DNA from: an uncultured Lachnospiraceae bacterium
Lineage (GTDB): Bacteria; Bacillota; Clostridia; Lachnospirales; Lachnospiraceae
Reading direction: 5' to 3'
DNA length: 64,000 nucleotides
Assembly (NCBI GenBank): GCA_910583965.1
Contig: CAJUAE010000001.1
Location: 62,001-126,000 of the forward strand
This document shows, piece after piece, positions 8,009 to 16,671 of the stretch; positions within the stretch are counted from its first letter, which is position 1, and every line of letters starts with the position of its first letter. A program made the translations under genes and the position numbers. Below the pieces are notes generated by a model. It worked only from the letters and a program-made list of their open reading frames with translations, made no database searches and was not told the DNA's origin.

Positions 8009-9472
8009 ATGTCTAAAAAAGTAAGATGCAGATTTGCACCAAGTCCAACCGGAAGAATGCATGTTGGAAATCTGCGCTCTGCATTATATGAGTTTTTGAT
8101 TGCAAAGCACGCGGAGGGAGATTTTATCTTTCGCTTAGAGGATACTGACCGTGAGCGTTATGTAGAGGGTGCAGTTGACATTATTTATAGCACCCTGAAA
8201 CAAACGGGTTTGACATATGACGAAGGGCCTGACAAAGATAAGGGATATGGACCTTATGTGCAGAGCGAGCGTGTGCAGGCAGGTATCTATATGAAGTATG
8301 CCAAAGAGCTGATTGACAAGGGAGAGGCATATTATTGTTTTTGTGATAAAGAACGGCTTGCTACGCTAAAATCAGAGGTTGTAGAGGGAAAAGAAATCAC
8401 TGTTTATGATAAGCATTGTCTTGGACTTTCCAAGGAGGAAGTAGAACAGAAACTTGCAAGTGGGATTTCTTATGTAATTCGACAGAACAATCCGGCCGAA
8501 GGCACAACAAGTTTTCATGATGAACTTTATGGAGATATTACCATTGACAATTCTGAACTAGATGATATGATTCTGATTAAGTCCGATGGATATCCTACTT
8601 ATAATTTTGCGAATGTGGTGGATGATCATTTGATGGAGATTACACATGTTGTCCGCGGGAATGAGTATCTATCTTCCACGCCAAAATACAATCGTTTATA
8701 TGAGGCGTTTGGTTGGGAGATACCGACCTATGTGCATTTGCCACTCATTACAGACGAAGAACACAAAAAGCTTAGTAAGCGCAGCGGACATTCTTCATTT
8801 GAGGATATTGTAGAGCAAGGGATTCTACCAGAAGCGATTATTAATTTTGTCGCACTGCTAGGCTGGAGTCCAGAAGACAATCGAGAAATCTTTACGCTTG
8901 ATGAGCTAATTCGTGATTTTGACTATACTAGAATCAATAAGTCTCCATCTGTATTTGATATGAATAAACTTAAGTGGATGAATGGCGAATACATTAAAGC
9001 GATGGAGTTTGAGCGATTTTATGAAATGGCGCTTCCTTATATGAAGGAGGTTCTGCACAAAGAATTTGATCTAAAGAAAATAGCAGCGATGGTAAAGACT
9101 AGAATTGAAGTATTTCCAGATATAAAAGATTTAATTGGATTCTTTGAGACTTTACCTGAATATGACACTGCAATGTATACACACAAAAAGATGAAGACAA
9201 CAGAGGAAACTGCACTTACTGTACTGAAAGATATCCTTCCCTTGCTGGAAGCACAGGAGGATTATTCCAATGATGCGCTCTATCAACTGTTACTATCATA
9301 TGTGACAGAAAAAGGCGTGAAAAATGGCTATGTTATGTGGCCAGTGAGAACTGCGGTTTCTGGGCTTCAGATGACTCCGGCCGGGGCGACGGAAATTATG
9401 GAGATTCTTGGAAAAGAAGAAACCCTAATCAGGATTAGAAAGGGTATTGAATTACTTGAAAATACTAGATAA
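8009..9472 (+). CDS. gltX: Glutamate--tRNA ligase
   Basis: This class I aminoacyl-tRNA synthetase charges tRNA-Glu with glutamate. The HIGH-type motif is FAPSPTGRMHVGN at residues 9-21 and the KMSKS-type motif is KLSKRSG near 254. The 487-residue length is normal. An in-frame ATG lies 27 bases further upstream, but the one chosen has GGAGG eight bases before it and gives the standard MSKKVRCRFAPSPTG start. The helicase gene begins inside the last codons of gltX, so the two are probably translated together. Confidence 0.95.
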   Translation: MSKKVRCRFAPSPTGRMHVGNLRSALYEFLIAKHAEGDFIFRLEDTDRERYVEGAVDIIYSTLKQTGLTYDEGPDKDKGYGPYVQSERVQAGIYMKYAKELIDKGEAYYCFCDKERLATLKSEVVEGKEITVYDKHCLGLSKEEVEQKLASGISYVIRQNNPAEGTTSFHDELYGDITIDNSELDDMILIKSDGYPTYNFANVVDDHLMEITHVVRGNEYLSSTPKYNRLYEAFGWEIPTYVHLPLITDEEHKKLSKRSGHSSFEDIVEQGILPEAIINFVALLGWSPEDNREIFTLDELIRDFDYTRINKSPSVFDMNKLKWMNGEYIKAMEFERFYEMALPYMKEVLHKEFDLKKIAAMVKTRIEVFPDIKDLIGFFETLPEYDTAMYTHKKMKTTEETALTVLKDILPLLEAQEDYSNDALYQLLLSYVTEKGVKNGYVMWPVRTAVSGLQMTPAGATEIMEILGKEETLIRIRKGIELLENTR

Positions 9473-11330
9473 AAATAGTGTAAATGAAGCCCAATACAGG
9501 GCAATTACACACGGAACTGGGGCAATGCTGGTATTGGCAGGACCTGGTTCCGGCAAAACCTTTGTAGTTACACAGAGAATTAAATATCTGATTGAACAAC
9601 ATCATGTCAAACCAGATGATATTCTTGTGATTACATTTACCAAAGCAGCCGCTGCGGAGATGCAGGATCGTTTTGCGAAGCTGAATGAAGGGAAGCTTTA
9701 TCCAGTTCATTTCGGAACATTTCATTCAGTCTTTTTTCAGATTTTAAGGCATACATATCGTTTTACGGCACAGAATATTATAAGAGAGCGAGATAAATAT
9801 CGTTTCTTGACACAAATTATTAGTGAGATGCCAGAGGAAATGCGCGGACAGGCACAGACAGACGATAATATGGAGCTATTGCAAAACTTATTGTCGGAGA
9901 TTAGCACTGTAAAAAACAATGGAATTACGCCACAAGAAATCCAGAGTACAACTGTATCACAGACAGAATTTGAATATATTTTTCAAATGTACAAGCAAGA
10001 AATGAATCGTTGCAGATTGATTGATTTTGATGATATGGTTCTTCTGTGTCGCAATCTTCTTGTGGAGCGACCAGACACACTGAAACTGTGGCAGGAGCGA
10101 TTTCGGTATATTCTTGTCGACGAGTTTCAGGATATCTGTCCACTGCAATATGAAGTTGTGCAGTTGCTTGCCAAACCGCAGGACAATCTGTTTATTGTGG
10201 GAGATGATGATCAGTCTATCTATGGTTTTCGGGGTTCAAAACCGGAGATTATGATGAATTTTGTAAAAGATTATCCCAAAGCACAACAGGTGCTTCTCAA
10301 CATTAATTATAGGAGCAAGCAGGGGATTGTAGATACTGCTGGAAGACTGATTGCGCACAATAAGATACGTTTTTCAAAAAATGTAACAGCACAGAATGAA
10401 CAGACAGATGGGGTAAATGTATATTCGTTTCACTCAAAATTAAAACAGGCAGAAAATATAGCATTGCTTATTAGACAGTATATGGAACAGCCGGAGGCAA
10501 AATACAGTGACATTGCAATTCTTTATCGCACGAACAATCATACAGTGTATACAGCCGATAAACTGATGAAGGAAGGGATTCCGTTCCATATGAAAGAAAA
10601 GCCAAAAAATATTTATGACAGTCCAATTGCAAAAGATATTATCGCATATTTGAACTATGCATTATATGAGAATAATCTGGAAGACTTTTTAAGAATTATG
10701 AATCGTCCTGTGCGATATATTAAAAAAAGTACGGTTCCGCGCCAGATATTTTTAATGGAGGAGTTAATACAAAATAACAATTCGACGGATTATGTCGTGC
10801 AAAATATTCTTGAATTGTATGATATGTTGCGGTTTATCAAAGGTCTCAATCCCTTTTCGGCGGTAAACTTTATTAGAAAAGGAGTTGGATATGAAGCATT
10901 TCTAAAAAAACAGGCCTTGGAAAATGGTAAAGATATATCAAAAGAAATGGAGATACTTGAAGAATTGATGTCGCTTGCAAAGGACTTTGAGACAATTCCA
11001 GAATGGTTGGAACATATCCAGAATTACGATACGATAATACGAGAGATTGCACAACAAGAAAATATCCAAAAATCAACGGATACAGATGCAGTGAGCATGG
11101 TGACAATGCACGCTTCCAAAGGTTTAGAGTGGAAGATTGTGATTTTGCCAGATGTCAATGAGGGTGTTGTTCCACACAAAAAGGCAGTTACAGACAATGA
11201 AATTGAGGAGGAACGCAGGATGTTCTATGTGGCAATGACGCGCGCAAAAGAGAGCCTTTTTCTTTTTTATATCAAAGAAAAAGAGGCAGGAAACCTCCTG
11301 CCTTCGCGATTTTTAGATGAAATATTATGA
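9456..11330 (+). CDS. UvrD/PcrA-like superfamily 1 DNA helicase
   Basis: The protein carries the ordered SF1A helicase motifs: AGPGSGKT (Walker A, about residue 29), ITFTKAAAAEM (Ia), LVDEFQDICPLQ (Walker B, about 220), GDDDQSIYGFRG (III), VSMVTMHASKGLEWKIVILP (V region) and RRMFYVAMTRAKE (VI). It should unwind DNA 3' to 5' with ATP, in repair or replication restart. At about 625 residues it is shorter than PcrA, mainly at the C-terminus. The start is a TTG, either 9447 or 9456; the second has better spacing from AAAGGG. It overlaps gltX, and its stop overlaps the converging DUF2225 gene by six bases. Confidence 0.88.
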   Translation: MKILDKNSVNEAQYRAITHGTGAMLVLAGPGSGKTFVVTQRIKYLIEQHHVKPDDILVITFTKAAAAEMQDRFAKLNEGKLYPVHFGTFHSVFFQILRHTYRFTAQNIIRERDKYRFLTQIISEMPEEMRGQAQTDDNMELLQNLLSEISTVKNNGITPQEIQSTTVSQTEFEYIFQMYKQEMNRCRLIDFDDMVLLCRNLLVERPDTLKLWQERFRYILVDEFQDICPLQYEVVQLLAKPQDNLFIVGDDDQSIYGFRGSKPEIMMNFVKDYPKAQQVLLNINYRSKQGIVDTAGRLIAHNKIRFSKNVTAQNEQTDGVNVYSFHSKLKQAENIALLIRQYMEQPEAKYSDIAILYRTNNHTVYTADKLMKEGIPFHMKEKPKNIYDSPIAKDIIAYLNYALYENNLEDFLRIMNRPVRYIKKSTVPRQIFLMEELIQNNNSTDYVVQNILELYDMLRFIKGLNPFSAVNFIRKGVGYEAFLKKQALENGKDISKEMEILEELMSLAKDFETIPEWLEHIQNYDTIIREIAQQENIQKSTDTDAVSMVTMHASKGLEWKIVILPDVNEGVVPHKKAVTDNEIEEERRMFYVAMTRAKESLFLFYIKEKEAGNLLPSRFLDEIL

Positions 11331-12077
11331 TTCCTGAGATTCTTGCTCCCGGAGTTTTGTGATTTGTTCTTTTAGTTCCAAACTTTTGTCTTTTAGGCGT
11401 GGACTGACACTTCTACTAGTAACAACCCCAGATAAAAGTTGCATGGCAGTCTGGTATTCTCCTTTGCGATAGGCATAGTATGCCAAGAGATAGTCTAAAG
11501 TTGTCTCATTCATTCCAGCAATGGGGAAACCTTCACGCATTCGTGCATTTGTCAAGCGGTCGTTGGCATTCATTGCCGCATTTTCTGCCTCTTTGAGATA
11601 GATTTCTCTCTTGGTGGCTGTATCAGGATTATCCTCTGGCAATTCGTCTGCAAGGTCCTGATATAGCCAACTTATTTTTAGACAAACATTTCCAATCTCG
11701 CTATCCTTTCCACCTTTTGTAATAGTGCAAAATAGTACCATTTTCATACGACTAATTGCCATCTCTGTTGTGTAGATATCACATACTGTCTCTTGGTGTG
11801 ATTTGTAGTTGGAACTAATCTTTTCGCGAATTAGTTTTCGCTGAGTTGCTGTAGTGCTGTTGAAGTTTTTGGTCAACGCAGCAAAACCACAGTTAGGGCA
11901 GCAGATAGCATCATATTTTGTGATATTTACATTACTGTGAATTGGCCTTAAGTCAGCCATTGTGTCAACAAATTTTGCAGAGTTGGCTTTAACTATCTTA
12001 GAGTGAAACTCTTTATCACAGACCGGACAGGTGTATTTTTTGTCTATGAGGAGAGCCTTTTCGTTGTTTTCATCCAT
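11325..12077 (-). CDS. DUF2225 family protein
   Basis: This 250-residue soluble protein has an N-terminal zinc-ribbon-like part (CPVCDKEF at about 17, AICCPNCGFAAL at about 57) followed by a helical, TPR-like part (LKISWLYQDLADELP..., YLLAYYAYRKGEYQTAMQLL). That arrangement is the DUF2225 family, common in Clostridia and of unknown function. The start has GGAGG. It lies 24 bases behind the DUF1292 gene on the same strand, and its stop overlaps the converging helicase gene. Confidence 0.85.
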   Translation of the reverse strand: MDENNEKALLIDKKYTCPVCDKEFHSKIVKANSAKFVDTMADLRPIHSNVNITKYDAICCPNCGFAALTKNFNSTTATQRKLIREKISSNYKSHQETVCDIYTTEMAISRMKMVLFCTITKGGKDSEIGNVCLKISWLYQDLADELPEDNPDTATKREIYLKEAENAAMNANDRLTNARMREGFPIAGMNETTLDYLLAYYAYRKGEYQTAMQLLSGVVTSRSVSPRLKDKSLELKEQITKLREQESQES

Positions 12078-12101
12078 ATTGTTGTGTTCCCTCCTGCATC
12101 T

Positions 12102-12431
12102 TTATTCGTTTTTATTCTCAATAAGCTCATCAAATTCAACATTGTCGAGGTATTCGTCAAAAGCATCTGCAACGTTATCATACTCCTCCTCATCCTCGAT
12201 ATAAGTCAATTTTGGCTCGGCTTCGGGATTGTTTTCATCTTCTTCATACTGATAGAACCATACCTCACCGTCTTCATTGTTGCCGTTTTCATCGAGTGGT
12301 AGTAAGGCAATATAGTCCTTTTTGTCTACAGTTAGGATTGTGATGATGGCGCAGTTTACAATTTGACCGTCATCAAGTTCAAGTTCAACAGTCATTTCAT
12401 CATCATAATTATTTTCGTTGTTGTCTGTCAT
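12102..12431 (-). CDS. DUF1292 family protein (YrzB-like)
   Basis: This is a small, very acidic protein with MTVELELDDGQIVNCAIITI near the N-terminus, a YIALLPLDENGN strand pair and a FYQYEEDEN turn, which is the DUF1292 fold signature. Function is unknown. Family members are usually about 90-110 residues, as here (109). The ATG chosen gives the usual MTDNN start, but the nearest ribosome site (AAAGG) is about 16 bases away. A GTG at 12443 or a TTG at 12446 would be closer to it, so the start is uncertain by a few codons. Confidence 0.85.
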   Translation of the reverse strand: MTDNNENNYDDEMTVELELDDGQIVNCAIITILTVDKKDYIALLPLDENGNNEDGEVWFYQYEEDENNPEAEPKLTYIEDEEEYDNVADAFDEYLDNVEFDELIENKNE

Positions 12432-12637
12432 GAATTTGTACACCAAACCTTTCTAAAGTTTCAGGGATTATCTGTAAATGTAGTTTTTGATACCCTGAGT
12501 TAAATTGGAATCATTACCAACATTTTTATCTTACCGAAATTATATAGACAAATCAAGAAGTTTTTCTAATTTATTATGAGTTATTTTTGTTTTTTGAAAA
12601 AGATTTTCAAAAATTAAGTCGATAAAGCGCGAATTAC

Positions 12638-12667
12638 TTGACATAGAGTATAGAAAGCGAGTATCAT
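12638..12667 (+). promoter_or_regulatory. Sigma-A type promoter
   Basis: TTGACA, 18 bases, TATCAT. It lies in the roughly 300-base divergent gap between the DUF1292 gene and the sirtuin-like gene and points at the latter, about 75 bases upstream of its start. Nothing else of note is visible in the gap apart from AT-rich sequence. Confidence 0.6.
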
Positions 12668-12748
12668 AAAAATATAGAAAAGCATAATCTAAGGAATTAT
12701 TTTAAGAAATTTTGTCATTTGGCCGTGACAGGCATTCGAGGTACTGAG

Positions 12749-13495
12749 ATGGAAGTGAAAACAGACGAAAGGATAATTAATTTCATAAAAAGAAAAATAG
12801 AAAACTCCAAAAATATTGTAGCGGTGCTTGGGATAGAAATGCTTGTGGAGAGCGGCGGATATGATCTTGACACGAATGATGAGAATTATCGTGTGGAGGA
12901 AGAATACGGATTTTGCCCAGAGGACATGCTTTCTACAAGTTTCTTTAATGCAAAGGTTGAAAGGTTTTATCGTTTTTACAAGAAGGAGATTCTGGGAATG
13001 CAGATGTACTCTACGCCTGCGTATAATGCGTTGATGCGATTACAGGCACAAGGAAAACTCTCCGCAGTGATCAACCAAAATTTTCATGGACTGCCACAGG
13101 AAGTAAAACTGAAAAAAGTAATCAACCTAAATGGTAACATTCATATTAATCAATGTCCGCATTGTGATAAAGATTTTGATATGCAATATATTAAGAATGC
13201 GAAAGGGATTCCGCAGTGTGATCGCTGCAAAGTGGCAATCAGACCAGGAATCCGTCTGCTAGGGGAGCGTGTTGAGTCCGTTTTAATGACGCAGGCGGCA
13301 GTGGCTTGTGAAGCGGCAGATGTTTTGCTGATACTTGGGAAAAACATGTATAATGATAAACTTGAATACAGTGCAGCTCCAGAACATGAGCAGCTAAAAG
13401 TGCTTTTTTCTAAGAGCGAATTTGAACAAAACAACAAAGTGAACTTTATTATCAGAGATGATATTTGTAAATTTCTACCTCTTATTATCAATTAA
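12749..13495 (+). CDS. Sirtuin (Sir2) homologue lacking catalytic residues
   Basis: This 248-residue protein aligns by eye with Sir2 NAD-dependent deacylases along its whole length. The usual GAGIS NAD loop reads GIEML (residues 28-32). The TQNIDGL motif reads NQNFHGL (109-114), so Asp is now His. The catalytic His of LHGS is Asn128 (NLNGN). The zinc site CPHC...CDRC (Cys136, 139, 157, 160) and RPGIRLLGE (165-173; normally RPxVVxFGE) are kept. It should therefore not deacetylate by the known mechanism; a binding or scaffold role is more likely. The ATG chosen has GAGG seven bases upstream. It is 25 bases before a GH13 homologue that is also catalytically broken. Confidence 0.8.
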   Translation: MEVKTDERIINFIKRKIENSKNIVAVLGIEMLVESGGYDLDTNDENYRVEEEYGFCPEDMLSTSFFNAKVERFYRFYKKEILGMQMYSTPAYNALMRLQAQGKLSAVINQNFHGLPQEVKLKKVINLNGNIHINQCPHCDKDFDMQYIKNAKGIPQCDRCKVAIRPGIRLLGERVESVLMTQAAVACEAADVLLILGKNMYNDKLEYSAAPEHEQLKVLFSKSEFEQNNKVNFIIRDDICKFLPLIIN

Positions 13496-13520
13496 ATTAC
13501 AGCAAGAATTGTGAGGTTAT

Positions 13521-15545
13521 ATGAAAAGAATAAAAATAAAAAATGGACAGCCCTACCCTTTAGGAGCCTCCGTCAAGGAGGACGGCATCAATTTTTCTAT
13601 GGTAAATAGTTCCAATAAGAGGTGTGGAATTGTATTTTACCGAAAGGGAGTTGAGCAAAAAGAGCGTATTCTGTTTGATCAGAAACACAGAATTGGAAAT
13701 ATTTATTGTGTCTTTGTGGAAGGAATTACGGCCAGTAATTGTGAATATAATTTTTTTATTGGTGATTGTATCTTTGTAGACCCTTATGCAAAACGAATTG
13801 TTGGCAATGAAAAATGGCGTTGCGGTGAATTTGAGCGTCTTATTTTGCGCGGTGGATTTGATAATTGTGTGTTTGACTGGCAGGGAACAACACCATTGCA
13901 TATTCCATATCAGGAAAGCATTATGTACTGTCTCAATGTCAGAAGCTTTACAAAGCATTCTTCTTCCAAAGTGACAAAGAAAGGGACTTTTGAAGGGCTT
14001 ACGGAAAAGATCCCATATCTGAGAGAGCTAGGAGTTAATTCAATAGAATTGATGCCAGCTTATGAATTTGAGGAGTGTGAATGGGACCAGACAGCAGCGG
14101 AAACCAAGCAGCAGATTGCATATCAGGTGGAGCATATTGACGCGGAGCTACCATTAGACAAGGAACCAGAACACGCAAAAAGATTGAATTGTTGGGGATA
14201 TAAGGATGCATTTTATTTTGCGCCAAAAGCGTCTTATTCTGCAAGTGGAAATCCTTGTGAAGCATTTAGAGATATGGTGTGTAAGTTCCATAAAAATGGC
14301 ATAGAAATAATCATGCAATTTTATTTTCCAGATGATATTAAACAGGGATATATTCTGGAAATTATTAAGCACTGGATTTTGGAATATCACATTGATGGTG
14401 TACATTTAAAGGGCAATCGGTTGCCTTTGACGCTGATTGCGACAGAACCACTTCTGGCAGATACAAAGATTATGTGTGAAAATTTTTATCTGCATGAAAT
14501 CTATCCCGATGGAGCAAATCCGTCTGTCAAGACATTAAGTTATTATAGGGATGAGTTTATGTGTGATATGCGCAGATATCTCAAGGGAGACCAAGACATG
14601 CTCAAAAGCTTCCAGTATCACATGAAAAATACAAATCCTAAGTGTGGTGTAATCAATTATATTACAAATTATTATGGATTTACGTTGAATGACCTTGTTT
14701 CTTATGAGCGGAAGCACAATGAGTTAAACGGCGAAGATAATGCAGATGGAACGGATTATAATCTCAGTTGGAATTGTGGCGCGGAGGGACCATCACGCAA
14801 AAAAGCAGTGAGACAGCTACGACATAAGCAGATGAAAAATGCACTAGGATTTTTATTTACGGCACAGGGAACACCGCTTTTGTATGCAGGAGATGAGTTT
14901 GGAAATAGCCAGCATGGCAATAACAATTGTTATTGTCAGGACAATGAAATTGGATGGGTCAACTGGAGTGGTATTACTGCAAATGCAGATATATTTGCTT
15001 TTGTTAAGGAGTTGATTTCTTTCCGAAAAAGTCATAGTATTCTCCATCTTGGTGAGCAGCTTACAATGCTTGACCAATTTGGTCAGGGATATCCTGATCT
15101 TTCCTATCATGGTGAGGAAGCCTGGAAGGCACAGTTAGAGGGCTATAACAGACATATTGGAATTATGTACTGTGGAAAGAATGACAAGGGAGATGGCGGA
15201 GATTATATTTACATCGCCTATAATATGCATTGGAATGCGCATCGTTTTGCACTGCCATCCATCGCAAATCACAAATGGATTTCTGTGATTTGTACAGAAG
15301 AAAATCTTGTTATTTCTGACATTGAGAGGAATACAGAATATATTGATGTTGCGCCGAGGAGTATTTCGATTTTAATAGGTAGAATGTTGTCTGAGGAGGA
15401 AAGAAAACAAAAAAATTCTCTTATGATAAAGGATAATACATTACAAAAAACAGATGTGATTCCAAATAAACGTTGTGCGGTAACTTCAGCATCAAAAAAT
15501 ACTATAAAAAATAATCAAAAAAATAAAAGCAAAAAAGGTAAGTAA
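13521..15545 (+). CDS. GH13 isoamylase/GlgX-like protein without catalytic residues
   Basis: The overall layout is that of GlgX-type debranching enzymes: an N-terminal CBM48-like sandwich (YPLGASVKEDGINFSM), a TIM barrel (FEGLTEKIPYLRELGVNSIELMP; WGY near 225) and the late block YYGFTLNDLVSYERKHNELNGE followed by WNCGAEG and FTAQGTPLLYAGDEFG. Key positions are changed. The nucleophile motif DGFRFD reads DGVHLK, so the nucleophile Asp is Lys297. The HDG motif reads YYG (384-386), losing the transition-state Asp. The DxxxNH motif is not recognisable. The last 45 residues are a Lys/Asn-rich tail. The frame is intact and long, so it is under selection as something other than a glucosidase, perhaps glycogen binding. 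Confidence 0.82.
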   Translation: MKRIKIKNGQPYPLGASVKEDGINFSMVNSSNKRCGIVFYRKGVEQKERILFDQKHRIGNIYCVFVEGITASNCEYNFFIGDCIFVDPYAKRIVGNEKWRCGEFERLILRGGFDNCVFDWQGTTPLHIPYQESIMYCLNVRSFTKHSSSKVTKKGTFEGLTEKIPYLRELGVNSIELMPAYEFEECEWDQTAAETKQQIAYQVEHIDAELPLDKEPEHAKRLNCWGYKDAFYFAPKASYSASGNPCEAFRDMVCKFHKNGIEIIMQFYFPDDIKQGYILEIIKHWILEYHIDGVHLKGNRLPLTLIATEPLLADTKIMCENFYLHEIYPDGANPSVKTLSYYRDEFMCDMRRYLKGDQDMLKSFQYHMKNTNPKCGVINYITNYYGFTLNDLVSYERKHNELNGEDNADGTDYNLSWNCGAEGPSRKKAVRQLRHKQMKNALGFLFTAQGTPLLYAGDEFGNSQHGNNNCYCQDNEIGWVNWSGITANADIFAFVKELISFRKSHSILHLGEQLTMLDQFGQGYPDLSYHGEEAWKAQLEGYNRHIGIMYCGKNDKGDGGDYIYIAYNMHWNAHRFALPSIANHKWISVICTEENLVISDIERNTEYIDVAPRSISILIGRMLSEEERKQKNSLMIKDNTLQKTDVIPNKRCAVTSASKNTIKNNQKNKSKKGK

Positions 15546-15547
15546 AG

Positions 15548-16117
15548 ATGTATATTTGGAAACACTTTAAAACAATTACACATCATAAATTTATGGTAAT
15601 GAAAGGGTGCTTTTCCGTTGGCTTGTACAGACAGGGACTGATGCATGACCTTTCTAAGTATATGCCAAGTGAATTTCTTGTCGGGGCAAAATACTATCAG
15701 GGAACACAAAGTCCGAATAATGCAGAGCGAAAGGAAAAAGGATATTCTGCTGCATGGTTGCATCATAAAGGCAGAAATAAGCATCACTATGAGTATTGGA
15801 TGGATTACAGTGCACATGCAGGCAGGGGAATTATTCCTGCAAAGATGCCGGATAATTATATTGTAGAGATGTTTATTGATCGGGTTGCTGCCTCCAAAAA
15901 TTACAATAAGGAAAATTATACAGATGATATGGTTTTAAAGTATTATCTCAGCGGAAATCCTGGCGCTTTTATGCATAAGGAAACGAGAAGAAAACTTGAG
16001 AAATTATTGTATATGTTGGCAGAACGGGGAGAAAACTATACAATGCGTTATATTCGCAAGAGAATTATTCCTAAGATCAAAAAACAAAATTTTTTAAAAT
16101 CAAAGAGATATAAGTAA
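15548..16117 (+). CDS. DUF5662 family protein
   Basis: This 189-residue soluble, basic protein starts two bases after the GH13-like gene stops, so it belongs to the same operon. It begins WKHFKTITHHKFMVMKGCF and contains GLMHDLSKY (about residue 34) and AWLHHKGRNKHHYEYW (about 74), a His/Asp-rich pattern like HD-domain metal sites. This matches my recollection of DUF5662. No activity is known. The C-terminus is strongly basic (RKRIIPKIKKQ). Confidence 0.75.
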   Translation: MYIWKHFKTITHHKFMVMKGCFSVGLYRQGLMHDLSKYMPSEFLVGAKYYQGTQSPNNAERKEKGYSAAWLHHKGRNKHHYEYWMDYSAHAGRGIIPAKMPDNYIVEMFIDRVAASKNYNKENYTDDMVLKYYLSGNPGAFMHKETRRKLEKLLYMLAERGENYTMRYIRKRIIPKIKKQNFLKSKRYK

Positions 16118-16127
16118 CCGATAGAAG

Positions 16128-16182
16128 AACTCCTCATATATTAAGTATTAGAAAAAGCGCTTGATGCATGAGGAGTTGTTTT
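16128..16182 (+). terminator. Hairpin plus T-run that also holds the next gene's ribosome site
   Basis: AACTCCTCAT (16128-16137) pairs perfectly with ATGAGGAGTT (16168-16177), followed by GTTTTT. It can end the sirtuin/GH13/DUF5662 transcript. The right arm contains AGGAG, the ribosome site of the gene starting at 16184, so a transcript reading through would hide that site. Confidence 0.6.
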
Positions 16183-16183
16183 T

Positions 16184-16435
16184 ATGAATTGTTGGTTTTG
16201 GATTATTTTATTGTGGTGTTTTTGTGGGAAAGGTGGTTGCCAGAGCAATTGTATGTGTACGTGTGAACGTAACAATGATTGTGACTGCAATTGCAATCCT
16301 ACATTCCCGACACCAGTCGTTCCACCCTGCCCTCCAAATAATGGCTGTGGATGCGGCAATGAAATGATACAACCACGTGGTTTTGCTGGATTTGGAGACA
16401 ACAATACTTGTGGATGTGAAGAAAAAGAGAACTAA
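16184..16435 (+). CDS. Small cysteine-rich protein, 83 aa
   Basis: The product has 14 cysteines in 83 residues. A short hydrophobic start (NCWFWIILLWCFCG) could be a membrane anchor or uncleaved signal. It is followed by Cys-x-Cys runs (CMCTCERNNDCDCNCN), a Pro-rich link (PTPVVPPCPPN), a GCGCG patch and an acidic end. The pattern suggests a metal-binding or disulphide-rich surface peptide, but I do not recognise a family. The ribosome site AGGAG lies in the arm of the preceding hairpin. A perfect 14-bp inverted repeat follows the stop. Confidence 0.65.
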   Translation: MNCWFWIILLWCFCGKGGCQSNCMCTCERNNDCDCNCNPTFPTPVVPPCPPNNGCGCGNEMIQPRGFAGFGDNNTCGCEEKEN

Positions 16436-16440
16436 ACTAT

Positions 16441-16475
16441 TATGGAAGCGTGCACGAAAATTGCACGCTTCCATA
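16441..16475 (+). terminator. Perfect 14-bp inverted repeat after the Cys-rich gene
   Basis: TATGGAAGCGTGCA and TGCACGCTTCCATA with a 7-base loop, six bases after the stop codon. No T-run follows on either strand, so termination is probable rather than certain. Confidence 0.5.
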
Positions 16476-16497
16476 GTGTGTAGTAATCTCATTTCTA

Positions 16498-16580
16498 TCA
16501 GGTGTGGGAGAATCCCGCCTCTATAGGCGGTGAGTAACTTATTTATATCAGTAATGGGATTCAACCCCTATCTGATATAC
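16498..16580. other. Structured stretch of unknown kind upstream of the methionine synthase genes
   Basis: Short pairings stand close together: GGGA/TCCC at 16507-16516, CCGCC TCTATA GGCGG at 16515-16530, and TATATCAG (16544-16551) with CTGATATA (16571-16578) around GGGATTCAACCCC. The arrangement resembles the hairpin ends of IS200/IS605-like elements or a small RNA motif more than a SAM or cobalamin riboswitch, whose conserved boxes I do not find. No transposase is present. Confidence 0.3.
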
Positions 16581-16671
16581 TTCCGACGGATTGCAGAAGA
16601 ATATTATCTTCACAACAAAAGCACTGATGGCACTTTTGAATTGAGTTGTCAAAATAATATGGAGTATAAAA

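Noticed and set aside
12003..12302. Hydrophobic 99-residue plus-strand frame
   Set aside because: It is antisense to the acidic DUF1292 gene; the hydrophobic look is the mirror of Glu/Asp codons, with no ribosome site.
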